Positions 8,836-20,504 of a DNA stretch of 64,000 nt are shown piece by piece. This stretch comes from Streptomyces dioscori (GTDB lineage Bacteria > Actinomycetota > Actinomycetes > Streptomycetales > Streptomycetaceae), in contig NZ_KZ679046.1 of NCBI RefSeq assembly GCF_003024195.1, positions 1 to 64,000 of the forward strand. The letters are read 5' to 3'. The notes below the pieces were generated by a model. The model saw only the letters and a program-made list of their open reading frames with translations. It was not told the DNA's origin and did no database searches. Made by a program: the position numbers and the translations under genes. The first letter of the stretch is position 1. Every line of letters starts with the position of its first letter.

Positions 8836-8947
8836 GGCCGCAACAGGGCGGTCCGGGGTGGTCGTAGCGGGTGGGACGGTGGCCCCGCGGTGCTTCGTGG
8901 GGCGACGGGGCGGGGCATTGTCAGTGGCGTAGGGCAGCATCGGACAT

Positions 8948-10369
8948 GTGAGAACCGCGCCCACGATCCTGCATCTCGACATGGATGCCTTCTTCGCTTC
9001 GGCCGAGCAGGCGTCCAAGCCGAGCCTGCGCGGGAAAGCGGTCATCGTGGGCGGCCTCGGACCGCGTGGTGTGGTCTCCACCTGTTCGTACGAGGCGCGG
9101 GTCTTCGGGGTGCATTCGGCGATGCCCATGGCGCAGGCCCGCCGGCTGGCGCCGAACGCCGCGTACCTCGTACCGCGCTTCGGTCTCTACCGGCAGATCA
9201 GCGAGCAGGTCATGGGGCTGCTGCGGGAGCTGTCGCCGCTGGTGGAGCCGCTGAGCCTGGACGAGGCGTTCGTGGATCTGGAGGCCGGGGAGACGGCCTG
9301 GGACGAGGCGTCCGCGCTGCTGGCCGCCAGGAAACTGCGCGACGACATCCGGGCCGTCACGGGGCTGACCGGGTCCGTGGGTCTCGCGGCCTGCAAGATG
9401 CTCGCGAAGATCGCCTCCGAGCAGGCCAAGCCGGACGGACTCGTGCTGATAGAACCGGGCACCGAGCGGGCGCTGCTCGCGCCGATGTCGGTACGCATCC
9501 TGCCGGGGGTGGGGCCGGCCACCGGCGATCATCTGCGGCGGGGCGGGATCAGCACGGTCGGGGAGATCGCCGAGGCGGGGGAGGACGAGCTCGTACGGCT
9601 TCTGGGGAAGGCCCACGGACTCGCCCTGTACGCCATGGCGCTGGCCCGCGACGAGCGGCCCGTGGTGGCCGAGCGGGACACCAAGTCGGTGTCCGTCGAG
9701 GACACGTACGACGTGGACATCCACGACCGGGTGCGCGTGCGCATGGAGGTGCAGCGGCTTGCGGACCGGTGCGTCCAGCGGTTGCGGGGGGCCCACCTTT
9801 CCGGGCGGACCATCGTGCTGAAGGTGCGGCGGTACGACTTCTCGACGCTGACACGGTCCGAGACGTTGCGGGGGCCTACGGACGATCCGGCCGTGGTGCG
9901 GGAGGCCGCCGCGCGGCTGCTGGAGGCGGTGGACACCACGGGGGGTGTGCGGTTGCTGGGGGTGGGTGTGACCGGGCTTGCCGATTACACGCAGGAGGAT
10001 CTTTTCGCGCAGGCGCGGGCCGCTGCGGCGGGGGTGGAGGAGGGGGCCTCGGGTGAGCGGGTGGAGGAGGCCCAGGTGGGCGGGGGTGCCGGTGCCGGTG
10101 CCGGTGCCGTCGACGTCGTGGAGTCTGCGGGGGGTGAGCCCGCGGAGCGGGTGTGGTGGGCGGGGCACGATGTTCGGCATGTCGAGTTCGGGCACGGGTG
10201 GGTGCAGGGGAGTGGGCTGGGGAGGGTGACTGTGCGGTTCGAGACGCCCGGGTCCGGGCCGGGGCGGGTGAAGACGTTTCGGGTTGATGATCCTTTGTTG
10301 GAGTCGGCGGAGCCGTTGCCGTTGGTTGAGCCGTTGCCTGCGGGGCCTGCGGCGCCTGGGGAGGGGTGA
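8948..10369 (+). CDS. dinB: DNA polymerase IV (Y-family translesion polymerase)
   Basis: 473 residues with the UmuC/DinB catalytic core: ILHLDMDAFFAS with the first metal-binding aspartate, the SLDEAF motif with the second acidic pair, and a helix-hairpin-helix (RILPGVGPATGDHL). It performs error-prone lesion bypass on damaged DNA. The C-terminal 120 residues are low complexity, including a GAGAGAGA tract encoded by GGTGCC repeats at about 10085-10110, and are rich in G, E and V; they are unlikely to be part of the polymerase fold. The GTG start overlaps an out-of-frame ATG, and no clear ribosome site is seen. Confidence 0.92.
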   Translation: MRTAPTILHLDMDAFFASAEQASKPSLRGKAVIVGGLGPRGVVSTCSYEARVFGVHSAMPMAQARRLAPNAAYLVPRFGLYRQISEQVMGLLRELSPLVEPLSLDEAFVDLEAGETAWDEASALLAARKLRDDIRAVTGLTGSVGLAACKMLAKIASEQAKPDGLVLIEPGTERALLAPMSVRILPGVGPATGDHLRRGGISTVGEIAEAGEDELVRLLGKAHGLALYAMALARDERPVVAERDTKSVSVEDTYDVDIHDRVRVRMEVQRLADRCVQRLRGAHLSGRTIVLKVRRYDFSTLTRSETLRGPTDDPAVVREAAARLLEAVDTTGGVRLLGVGVTGLADYTQEDLFAQARAAAAGVEEGASGERVEEAQVGGGAGAGAGAVDVVESAGGEPAERVWWAGHDVRHVEFGHGWVQGSGLGRVTVRFETPGSGPGRVKTFRVDDPLLESAEPLPLVEPLPAGPAAPGEG

Positions 10370-10384
10370 GGGGGCGTAGTGAGG

Positions 10385-10450
10385 GTGCGGGTTCGTTGTG
10401 GCTGGCCGCGCCGTTCCCCGCGCCCCTGAAGGCAAAGGATTGCGCCGTTC
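10385..10450 (+). repeat. Streptomyces dispersed intergenic element
   Basis: The stretch tgcgggttcgttgtggctgg followed by ccgcgccgttccccgcgccc resembles a short element I recognise as recurring between genes in many Streptomyces genomes. Here a partial second copy (gcgccgttccccgtgcc) follows. Its function is unknown. The identification is from memory of the motif. Confidence 0.5.
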
Positions 10451-10483
10451 CCCGTGCCGCTCGGGGGCCACGGGGGCGGGGTG

Positions 10484-10858
10484 TCAGGTGGGGTCTTCGC
10501 TGTTTGCCAGGTGGCCGAAGTCTTTGTCCGGGAAAGGGGGTGCGGGGGAGATGTCCAGGCCGTAGTGGTGGTAGAGCTGTAGTTCTTGTTCGGGGGAGAG
10601 GTGGCGGCCTACGCCGAAGTCGGGGGCGTCCTTGATCAGGGAGCGTTCGAACGGGACGTGCAGGGATTCGGCGATCACTTCGCTGGGCTCCAGGGGGACG
10701 AAGGCGTCCCGGCTGAACAGGCCGGTGCGGATGGCAGCCCACTCCGGTGCGCCGGTCGCGTCGTCGAGGTAGACCTCGTCGACGGTGCCGATCCTCGTGC
10801 CGTTGCGGTCGAACGCCTTGCGGCCTATCAGGTTGCGCGGATCGATGTCGGTCTGCAC
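10484..10858 (-). CDS. PRC-barrel domain protein
   Basis: About 124 residues. The first 80 form a PRC-barrel (DPRNLIGRKAFDRNGTRIGT, VDEVYLDD, EWAAIRTG), and a short helical tail ends in HHYGLD. PRC barrels occur in RimM and in photosynthetic reaction centre subunits; stand-alone actinobacterial versions are of unknown function, often stress associated. GTG 10858 is preceded by GGAGGG; an in-frame GTG at 10894 would add 12 residues. It is transcribed away from gcvP, so its promoter shares the 10.86-10.97 kb interval with the riboswitch promoter. Confidence 0.8.
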   Translation of the reverse strand: MQTDIDPRNLIGRKAFDRNGTRIGTVDEVYLDDATGAPEWAAIRTGLFSRDAFVPLEPSEVIAESLHVPFERSLIKDAPDFGVGRHLSPEQELQLYHHYGLDISPAPPFPDKDFGHLANSEDPT

Positions 10859-10970
10859 GGGCCCTCCAGCTGCTCGCAACTCATCCGTAAGCACTACGAA
10901 AGAGCATCTTGAGGTGGGCGGCCACTTGAGGGAACCCCGCTGGTAGGCTGGGCGACGGCTGCTGACCCCG

Positions 10971-11180
10971 TGCGGGAGAGTCCTCCAGGCTTCAACGGAG
11001 GCGCCGAAGGAGCAAATCCTCCCCGGAATCTCTCAGGCACACGTACCGCATGGACGAGGTCACTCTGGAAAGCAGAGGGGTGTTCGAGTATTCGACGGGC
11101 TCCGCTCTCACCGACGGTGAAAGCCGGTGCGCCTTCACGGCGAGCCGGTGAAGCTCTCAGGTTGAGATGACAGAGGGGGA
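10971..11180 (+). promoter_or_regulatory. tandem glycine riboswitch upstream of gcvP
   Basis: Two aptamer-like units are visible. The first (10971-11080) carries gcgggagag, ggcgccgaaggagcaa, tctctcaggc and a ctctgga...cagagg stem. The second (11099-11180) carries accgacggtgaaagccgg, ggcgagccggtgaagctctc and cagaggggg. These are the conserved glycine-aptamer elements, and gcvP follows directly. Glycine riboswitches that activate gcv genes are known in Streptomyces. A downstream hairpin (gggcacc/ggtgccc, 11189-11209), 17 bases before the GGAGG of gcvP, may belong to the expression platform. It lacks a U tract, so control may be translational or involve processing. Confidence 0.88.
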
Positions 11181-11241
11181 GGCCGTTCGGGCACCGCACA
11201 GTGGTGCCCCTCGAAGGTCGTCAGACCAGGAGGCCTCCGCA

Positions 11242-14127
<2,886 letters not shown>

Positions 14128-14146
14128 TCGCGCCCGGACATGCGTC

Positions 14147-14183
14147 GGGGCCGGTTCCGGGAGTGCTTCCCGGGGCCGGCCCC
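14147..14183 (+). terminator. gcvP terminator hairpin
   Basis: A stem of about 16 pairs, ggggccggttccggga against tcccggggccggcccc with two G-U pairs and a 5-base loop, sits 20 bases after the gcvP stop. It lacks a U tract, as is common in Streptomyces. It could also serve the convergent gene on the other strand. Confidence 0.65.
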
Positions 14184-14220
14184 GCTGTCCGTTCTCGTCG
14201 TCCGTGGCGTGCTGTGCCGC

Positions 14221-14424
14221 TCAGGCAGCGGTCATCACATCAAGGGCCAGCGGCCGGTGCGGCGCGATGATCCGGCCGTCCGGCAGAAGCTCGCCGGTGT
14301 CCTCGAAGAGCAGGACGCCGTTGCACAGCAGGCTCCATCCCTGCTCCGGGTGGTGCGCCACGAGGAGCGCTGCCTCCCGGTCGGCGGAGTCGGCTGTCGG
14401 GCACGGTCGCTGGTGCTGGCACAT
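14221..14424 (-). CDS. DUF5999 family small protein
   Basis: 67 residues starting MCQHQRPCPTADSADREAA, with a middle HPEQGWSLLCNGVLLFEDTGELLPDG. This is the DUF5999 family, found across Streptomyces, of unknown function. Three cysteines (C2, C8, C34) and several histidines are near the N-terminus and could bind metal, but that is speculation. A longer reading frame exists upstream, but the family normally begins at this ATG. A weak GAAAGA lies upstream. Confidence 0.8.
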   Translation of the reverse strand: MCQHQRPCPTADSADREAALLVAHHPEQGWSLLCNGVLLFEDTGELLPDGRIIAPHRPLALDVMTAA

Positions 14425-14785
14425 TGATGGGATCTTTCGCTTCGGTGTGAGGTCGGTGCTCGATGTGTTGTCTGTTCCGCGGCTCGAACTGGCGTCCATG
14501 GCCGCCCCCCGTTTGTCAGATGGTCCGGAACCCAGTGTTGCCCTATGGGCGTCAATCCGCAGGGATTTGGCGCCAGCGCTCCTCACAGGTTGATGACGCA
14601 TCACCCGTGCGGACGGTTCATCCCAACTGGGGTGTCCCTTCGGGTGGTTCGCAATGGTCGGATGGGGCTAGTCCGGATGGGCCGGGAGTGCGCTCTGTCT
14701 TGCACGTGTCACTCCGAGCAACGCCCTCCCCATGTCCCTCTCTCGCTTCTCTCGCTTCTTCATCGGTCGGCGCGCACAGCAATGT
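14425..14785. other. intergenic interval, probable DUF5999 promoter
   Basis: About 360 bases with less extreme GC than the flanking genes. Short open frames on both strands have no credible start context or recognisable protein. It must contain the leftward promoter of the DUF5999 gene, but I cannot assign -35/-10 elements with confidence. A pyrimidine-rich tract (ctctctcgcttctctcgcttc) lies near 14741-14761. Confidence 0.4.
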
Positions 14786-14815
14786 GCCCCGCGGCCGGGG
14801 TGGTGGCCGCGGGGC
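14786..14815 (-). terminator. terminator of the 14.8-15.4 kb gene
   Basis: gccccgcggcc and ggccgcggggc form a perfect 11-bp stem with an 8-base loop, 19 bases beyond the stop of the leftward gene ending at 14834. Confidence 0.7.
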
Positions 14816-14833
14816 GGTGGGACCGAGGTGTGC

Positions 14834-15424
14834 TCAGGCGGGTGAGCCGAGCAGGGGAGTGGCGGCTGGTGCCAGCCGGTTGGTCAGGACGGGCAGCAGT
14901 TCGGCCACGCGGTGCGGGCGGTGGGCGGCGATACCGGGCGGGGCGGGTGCCAGTGGCACCAGCAGATCGGTGGCGGCGAGGTGCCCCTTCGTGCCGTCGG
15001 CGGTGAAGTCGCCGTGCAGCCAGAGTGTGAGCATGTAGAGCTCGGGTACCGAGAGCAGACGTGGCTGGTACGACCCCTGCATCGTCTCCGCCTGGCGCAG
15101 GGCGCGCTCGGTGGCGGTGACGTACGGGCCTTCGAAGAAGTGGGAGAAGGCCCAGCCGTCGGGGGTCAGCCTGGTGTCCGCGGCCGCCACCGCGCGTTCG
15201 TGGCAGCGGATGAGGAAGCGCCATCCGGCGAGCCGGGTGGCCGGGGTACCCGCCGGGGTGATTCGGTCGAGTACGTGGACGGGCAGCGGGAGTTCGGCGG
15301 TGAGGGGTCCCTGGGTGTCGCGGAGTGACGGGGTACGGGCTTCACGGACCGCGGTCGGGGAACCGAGGGCCGTGAGGACGGTGCGCAATGCCGGCGCGGG
15401 AGCCGGAGGGACGTGCAGCGGCAT
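14834..15424 (-). CDS. hypothetical protein, Streptomyces-type
   Basis: 196 residues with no domain I can name. It is proline- and alanine-rich at both ends, with a more conserved-looking middle: LAGWRFLIRCHERAVAAADT, GWAFSHFFEGPYVTATERAL and LSVPELYMLTLWLHGD. No signal peptide or membrane span is seen. Codon usage is typical of a real high-GC gene, and a strong hairpin follows its stop. It is transcribed alone. Confidence 0.7.
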   Translation of the reverse strand: MPLHVPPAPAPALRTVLTALGSPTAVREARTPSLRDTQGPLTAELPLPVHVLDRITPAGTPATRLAGWRFLIRCHERAVAAADTRLTPDGWAFSHFFEGPYVTATERALRQAETMQGSYQPRLLSVPELYMLTLWLHGDFTADGTKGHLAATDLLVPLAPAPPGIAAHRPHRVAELLPVLTNRLAPAATPLLGSPA

Positions 15425-16097
15425 GGTGGGTCGCCTCTCATTCGACAGGCATGGTGGCGCGGGGGCGGGGGCGGACGGCGCTGTCAGCTCTCGGGGTCAA
15501 AGGGGCGGGGGCATAGGGCCTGTCGCCGAAGTGATGCCTGCCGCGCGGTGTCCGGCACGCATGCTCGCCGAGAGGCCGGAGGGCTCCGGTAGCCTCGTTC
15601 GCTACAAGATCCTTCCGGCGACTTTGCGATCGCACGCACAGGACGCCGCACGGGCCGCCCTTCGGGTTTACGCCGTCACCTCGACGACAGGCCCTGCGAC
15701 CACGAGCGCCAACTCTCTGCCTCGTTCGCGGAGTTTATACGACACGTGTTCAGGCCGTGTTTCAGCTAGCTGTTCCGCGCATTAAGTGCAAGTGGCAATT
15801 AGGTCGCCGATACGTGTGTTTGGTCCTGGTTCTCGGCGGGTACCCGTCGATGACCTCGGAATACTCTTCCGAAGTGGACGGCCGGTTCTCGTCGGCGTTT
15901 TTCACGACAGAGTCGACCGTCAAGAAAAATGTGGTGCCTCATGCCTAGTGAATGTGCCCGACGAGAGCTGAGTCCAGAGTAGTGCCCGGGGGGCAGGTCC
16001 GGGGCGTTATCGATCACATTGCCTGGGCATCATCTTCCGTGACCCGGGACACCAGCGGCCGGTTCTTCGGGCGGCCCAGTCGAGGAGGGAAGCTTCG
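15425..16097. other. long intergenic region with an AT-richer core
   Basis: About 670 bases without a convincing gene. From about 15720 to 15960 the base composition falls well below the genome norm (for example ttaagtgcaagtggcaatta and ttttcacgacagagtcgacc). Small open frames at 15757-15948 and 15786-15971 have poor starts and atypical codon use. The region should carry the promoters of the leftward hypothetical gene and of the rightward ligase gene. A small RNA or a relic of a lost gene is possible but not demonstrable by eye. Confidence 0.4.
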
Positions 16098-17618
16098 ATG
16101 GGGGAGAAGGTCGTGGCGGGGACCATCGGTCTGTCCGACCGCCGACGGTACCGAGAAAAGCTGCAGCAGTGCCTGGAGGGGCTCGCGCGCCTGCTGGCGG
16201 AGGAGCGGTTCGACCGGCCCAGGAATCTGATGGGCCTGGAGGTCGAGCTGAATCTCGCGGGCCCCGACGGCATGCCGAGAATGATGAATGCGCAAGTACT
16301 CGAACGAATCGCGAGCCGTGATTTCCAAACAGAACTCGCCATGTTCAATCTGGAAGTCAACATTGCTCCCCACCGGCTCGAAGGTCGGGTATTCGACCGG
16401 CTCGCCGAGGAACTGCGCACCTCTCTCGCGTACGCCCACCGGAAGGCGAACGAGGTCGATGCCGGAATCGTGATGATCGGTATTCTGCCGACCCTCGCCC
16501 GGGACGACCTGGTCTCGGCGAACCTTTCGGACGTGGACCGCTACACGCTGCTCAACGACCAGATCGTCGCGGCCCGCGGTGAGGACTTCACCCTGGACAT
16601 CGAGGGCGTGGAGCGGCTCACGTGCACCTCGGCGTCCATCGCCCCCGAAGCGGCCTGTACGTCTGTGCAGTTGCATCTGCAGGTCACCCCGGACCGGTTC
16701 GCCGACGTGTGGAACGCCGCTCAGGTCGCGGCCGCGGCGCAGATCGTCGTGGGCGCCAACTCGCCGTTCCTCTTCGGCCGTGAGCTGTGGCGCGAGTCGA
16801 GGCCGCCGCTGTTCCAGCAGTCCACCGACACCCGCCCGCCCGAGCTCCAGGCGCAGGGAGTGCGGCCGCGCACCTGGTTCGGCGAACGGTGGATCTCCTC
16901 GGCGTACGACCTCTTCGAGGAGAACCTGCGTTTCTTCCCGCCCCTGTTGCCGCTGCGGGACGAGGAGGACCCGATACGCGTCCTCGACGAGGGCGGCATC
17001 CCCAGCCTCGCCGAACTCGTGCTGCACAACGGCACCGTGTACCGCTGGAACCGTCCGGTGTACGGCATCGCCGACGGCGTCCCGCATCTGCGGGTCGAGA
17101 ACCGTGTGCTGCCCGCGGGGCCCACGGTGATCGACGTCGTCGCCAACACGGTCTTCTACTACGGGCTCGTGCGCGCCCTCGCCGCGGAGGCACGGCCCAT
17201 CTGGACCCGGCTGCCCTTCGAGGCCGCGGCCGCCAACTTCGACCAGGCCTGCCGGTACGGCATCGACGCGCAGCTGGAGTGGCCGCGGCACGGCAGGTAC
17301 GGCGGGGTCACGCGCGTGCCCGGGGTGCAGCTGGTGCGCGACGAACTGCTGCCGCTCGCCGCGGCGGGACTGGACGCGTGGGGCGTCGAGCCCGCCGACC
17401 GGGACCTCTACCTCGGAGTGATCGAGGAACGGTGCAAGCGGGGCGTCAACGGCGCTTCCTGGCAGTCCCGTACGTTCCACAAGGCCCTGGAGGGCAACAT
17501 GGGGCGGGATGAGGCGCTGGCCGCCACGACGAAGCGGTACAGCGAGCTGATGCATCTCGGTGAGCCGGTGCACACCTGGCCGGTCGGGCTGCCGGAGCCG
17601 GCCGTTCCGCTGGGCTGA
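16098..17618 (+). CDS. glutamate-cysteine ligase family (GCS2-type) protein
   Basis: 506 residues of the GCS2 (carboxylate-amine ligase) superfamily, which joins glutamate or another acid to an amine using ATP. Visible features are the N-terminal MGLEVELNLAGPDG with the metal-binding glutamates, ELAMFNLEVNIAPH, and a central TCTSASIAPEAACTSVQLHLQV matching the family's SxHxQ core. Streptomyces make mycothiol rather than glutathione, so the substrate is unlikely to be that of classical gamma-glutamylcysteine synthesis; ergothioneine-type EgtA or another ligase is possible. It is monocistronic and convergent with the next gene 22 bases away. Confidence 0.8.
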   Translation: MGEKVVAGTIGLSDRRRYREKLQQCLEGLARLLAEERFDRPRNLMGLEVELNLAGPDGMPRMMNAQVLERIASRDFQTELAMFNLEVNIAPHRLEGRVFDRLAEELRTSLAYAHRKANEVDAGIVMIGILPTLARDDLVSANLSDVDRYTLLNDQIVAARGEDFTLDIEGVERLTCTSASIAPEAACTSVQLHLQVTPDRFADVWNAAQVAAAAQIVVGANSPFLFGRELWRESRPPLFQQSTDTRPPELQAQGVRPRTWFGERWISSAYDLFEENLRFFPPLLPLRDEEDPIRVLDEGGIPSLAELVLHNGTVYRWNRPVYGIADGVPHLRVENRVLPAGPTVIDVVANTVFYYGLVRALAAEARPIWTRLPFEAAAANFDQACRYGIDAQLEWPRHGRYGGVTRVPGVQLVRDELLPLAAAGLDAWGVEPADRDLYLGVIEERCKRGVNGASWQSRTFHKALEGNMGRDEALAATTKRYSELMHLGEPVHTWPVGLPEPAVPLG

Positions 17619-17640
17619 GGTCCGTCGGGGTGAGGGCGGG

Positions 17641-19410
17641 TCAGTCCGTGTCGCCCGCCTTCACCACGGCCTTCAGGATCACCGCGTGGATCTGGGACGG
17701 GTCGGTGACCAGGTGTCCCGAGCCGCCGGTCGCCTCCGCGATCTCGTTCAGTTCCTTCTTGTCGGCGTCCGGGCCCACGGCGATCGCGATCAGGGGCACG
17801 GGGCGCTCCGGGTCGGCGATCTTGCGGAGTTCGGCGATCAGGCCGGCGCGCGAGATGCTCCCGGCATCCTGGTTCACCCCGTCGGTAAGCAGCACCACCG
17901 CGTTGAACTTGCCCTTCGTGTAGGAGTTCACGGCCTCCTTGTACGCGGCCAGCGTGGTGTCGTACAGGCCGGTCGAGCCGTCCTTGACCGGCTTGAGGTC
18001 ACTGAAGGCCGCCGACAGCCGATCGCGCTGGGTGCTGCCGTCCACCTGGTCGCCGAGCCGGTCGGTCGGTACGAGGACGCGGTAGTCGCGTTTTCCGTCG
18101 ATCCTTCTGGAGAACTTCCACAGCCCTATCTCGTCCTCCGGCGTGAACGTGGCCAGAGCCTGGAGCAGCGCCGCCTTGGTCACGTCCATCCGGGACTCGC
18201 TGGTGCCCGGCACCGGGTCCGACATGGACGAGGAGGCGTCGACGACCGTGGTGAGCCGGGCACTCTGCACCGTGATGGTCCACATGCCGAGGGCTTCCTC
18301 GATCTCCTTGTCCGTGGCGGGCCTCTCGGGCACCTCCCGGTACGGCTGCGGGGCCCGGCCGCCGGCCTCGGCCACCAGCTTTGCCGGGGTCTCGTCCTCA
18401 TCCGTACGGAAGCCGTGCTTCTCCAGGATCCTGCGCCCGTCGCGCTCGCCCAGCAGCGTCATGAACCGCAGGGCGGCCCGGCTCTCGTCCGTGGTCAGGT
18501 TGGGCTCGTCGACCAGCGCGAACGGATGGTCGAGCCGGGGCGCGCCGTCCTTGGGATAGAAGAGGTCGAGATCGTCGCCGCTGTCCGCCGACTCGTTGTA
18601 CGCGAACGCCGCCTGCTCGGAGAGGATCAGCGCCTGGTTGCGCTTCGGGTTGCCCTGCTCGGTGCCGGAGAGGTCGCGCGGCAGGGTGTCCAGGACCTGG
18701 CCATCGCTGTCGGAGGTGCGCTGCGAGAGGGCCTTGGCGGTGGCCGCAGCCAGGGTGTCGCCGCCCTTGGACTTCCCCGCCGTCTGCGCCAGTTGGGTCA
18801 GCGCGAGCAGACCCGTGGCGCTGCGCGAGGGGTCGCCCGCGCCGAGCTTGAGGCGGTCGCTCGTCATGGTGACCCCGGCCAGCTCGGTCCAGGAGTACGT
18901 CTTCCTGGGCCAGCCGAGGGACTTCGCGGCCGACGGGACCATGGCGACACCGATGGGCGAGGAGGCGACATTGCCCGCCGGTGTCACCGAGATCGACTGG
19001 TTGTCGGCCATGACCCTGTCCACCCACACGCCCGAGTCCGGCACCCACGCCTCGAACTCGGTCGCGTTCTTGCGCTTCGACCGGAGGGCGTCGGCGACCT
19101 TGTAGGTGTCCTGCGCGGTCACGCGGACGTCGAGGCAGCTGCCGTCGGACGTCACGTCGTGGTCCCGGGCGTACTGGGCCGCCTCCTTGAGCGCGGGCGC
19201 GATGCCGGGAGCCGCGGCGATCCTCAGCCGTACGGTGCTGTCCCAGCAGGACGAGCCGAAGGAGAGCAGGCCGCTGTCGATCGCGGCGACGGTACCGCCG
19301 GCGAGGATGGTCACCAGGGCCGTCGCGAGCGCCACATTGCGGTGCCGCGTGTGTGACCGGGGGCCGGTGCCGCCCCTGCGCAACCCGTCGGGCAAGCTGT
19401 GACGTCCCAT
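17641..19410 (-). CDS. membrane-anchored solute-binding/von Willebrand factor A protein
   Basis: 589 residues. A basic N-terminus precedes one membrane anchor (about 26-48, VALATALVTILAGGTVAAI). An extracytoplasmic periplasmic-binding-protein-like domain (about 60-350) and a C-terminal VWA domain follow, with a MIDAS motif DASSSMS and a later LLTDGVNQD. It is presumably surface exposed, binding a ligand or protein through metal-dependent adhesion. ATG 19410 gives the membrane anchor directly; longer frames upstream look like noise. It is expressed alone; the gene to its right is divergent. The ligand is unknown. Confidence 0.82.
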   Translation of the reverse strand: MGRHSLPDGLRRGGTGPRSHTRHRNVALATALVTILAGGTVAAIDSGLLSFGSSCWDSTVRLRIAAAPGIAPALKEAAQYARDHDVTSDGSCLDVRVTAQDTYKVADALRSKRKNATEFEAWVPDSGVWVDRVMADNQSISVTPAGNVASSPIGVAMVPSAAKSLGWPRKTYSWTELAGVTMTSDRLKLGAGDPSRSATGLLALTQLAQTAGKSKGGDTLAAATAKALSQRTSDSDGQVLDTLPRDLSGTEQGNPKRNQALILSEQAAFAYNESADSGDDLDLFYPKDGAPRLDHPFALVDEPNLTTDESRAALRFMTLLGERDGRRILEKHGFRTDEDETPAKLVAEAGGRAPQPYREVPERPATDKEIEEALGMWTITVQSARLTTVVDASSSMSDPVPGTSESRMDVTKAALLQALATFTPEDEIGLWKFSRRIDGKRDYRVLVPTDRLGDQVDGSTQRDRLSAAFSDLKPVKDGSTGLYDTTLAAYKEAVNSYTKGKFNAVVLLTDGVNQDAGSISRAGLIAELRKIADPERPVPLIAIAVGPDADKKELNEIAEATGGSGHLVTDPSQIHAVILKAVVKAGDTD

Positions 19411-19606
19411 GGCGGTGGTGCCCCTCCCTGATCGAGCCCGGAGCCGTTGAAACGGTGAAATGGCCGAATGGTATGGCACACGGGATGTGCACCCCACATG
19501 GCGTCCGTCCCTCGACGGCCTGTCACGCACGATCTTCGCAACTTCTTTCGAGACCCTAGCGGGGCGAAGATGGGGATGAGGCGGGATTACGCAACTGGAG
19601 GCATGA

Positions 19607-20407
19607 GTGCAGGTGGGGCAGGAGCCGATGGCTGATTCTTTTGCCGAGGGACAGCCCGCGCGGCGGATTCTCCGCGACGAGACGCTGCTCGTACTGGGAG
19701 TCTCGCTCGGGGCCAGCGGGGTCTCGGCGCTGATCAGCTTTGTCGGCTCGGTCACCAGACCGGGAGGCCTGAAGGACCAGGCGGCCACGCTCAACGCCTC
19801 GGCCGCCCCGGGCCGACCCTGGCTCGATCTGGCCTGGCAGCTCTTCGGGATCGCGTCCGCGCTGGTGCCGGTCGCCCTGGTCGCGCACTTCCTGATCCGC
19901 GAGGGCAAGGGGCTGCGCACTCTCGGGTTCGACCGCACGCGCCCGTGGTTCGACCTCGCCCGCGGAGCGGGGGTCGCCGCCGTCATCGGCAGTACGGGCA
20001 TCGCCTTCTATCTGGCGGCACGCGGACTCGGGTTCAACCTCACCGTGGTGCCGGAGGCGCTGCCCGAGGTGTGGTGGAAGTACCCGGTGCTGATCCTCTC
20101 CGCGCTCCAGAACTCGATCCTGGAGGAGGTCATCGTCGTCGGGTACCTGCTGCGCAGACTCGGCCAGCTGGGCTGGAGCCCGCTCACCGCGCTGGTGGCC
20201 AGTTCGGTGCTGCGCGGCTCGTACCACCTCTACCAGGGCATCGGCGGGTTCATCGGCAACATGGTGATGGGGGTGGTCTTCGTCTACCTCTACCGCCGGT
20301 GGGGGCGGATCGGGCCGCTGGTGGTCGCCCACTCGCTCCTCGACATCGGGGCGTTCGTGGGGTACGCGCTGCTGGCGGGGAAGGTCGACTGGCTGCCCAC
20401 CGCCTGA
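19607..20407 (+). CDS. CPBP family intramembrane glutamic endopeptidase
   Basis: About 266 residues with six to eight hydrophobic segments. The CPBP/Abi motifs are visible: EEVIVVGYLLRRL (motif 1, EExxxR-like), RGSYHLYQG (motif 2 with histidine) and VAHSLLDIG (motif 3 with histidine). The family includes CAAX proteases and bacteriocin self-immunity proteins; the bacterial substrate here is unknown. GTG 19607 has GGAGG at 19597-19601; ATG 19628 is the alternative. A strong bidirectional terminator follows. Confidence 0.85.
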   Translation: MQVGQEPMADSFAEGQPARRILRDETLLVLGVSLGASGVSALISFVGSVTRPGGLKDQAATLNASAAPGRPWLDLAWQLFGIASALVPVALVAHFLIREGKGLRTLGFDRTRPWFDLARGAGVAAVIGSTGIAFYLAARGLGFNLTVVPEALPEVWWKYPVLILSALQNSILEEVIVVGYLLRRLGQLGWSPLTALVASSVLRGSYHLYQGIGGFIGNMVMGVVFVYLYRRWGRIGPLVVAHSLLDIGAFVGYALLAGKVDWLPTA

Positions 20408-20446
20408 GCGGCGGGTGAGCCTGTTCGGCTCATGCGGGGCACGCGG

Positions 20447-20475
20447 AGGGGCGTACGGGTGATCCGTACGCCCCT
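20447..20475. terminator. bidirectional terminator between CPBP and phzF-like genes
   Basis: aggggcgtacgg and ccgtacgcccct form a 12-bp perfect stem with a 5-base loop between two convergent genes, with TT after the right arm. Confidence 0.8.
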
Positions 20476-20504
20476 TCGTCCGTTCCGCGGCCGGTTCGCG
20501 CTGG

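Noticed and set aside
15757..15971. Two overlapping small open frames in the AT-richer gap
   Set aside because: Starts lack ribosome sites, codon use is unlike real Streptomyces genes, and neither product resembles a known protein.
17560..19356. 598-codon open frame on the plus strand across the VWA gene
   Set aside because: Antisense shadow of a well-supported leftward gene with membrane anchor and MIDAS motif.
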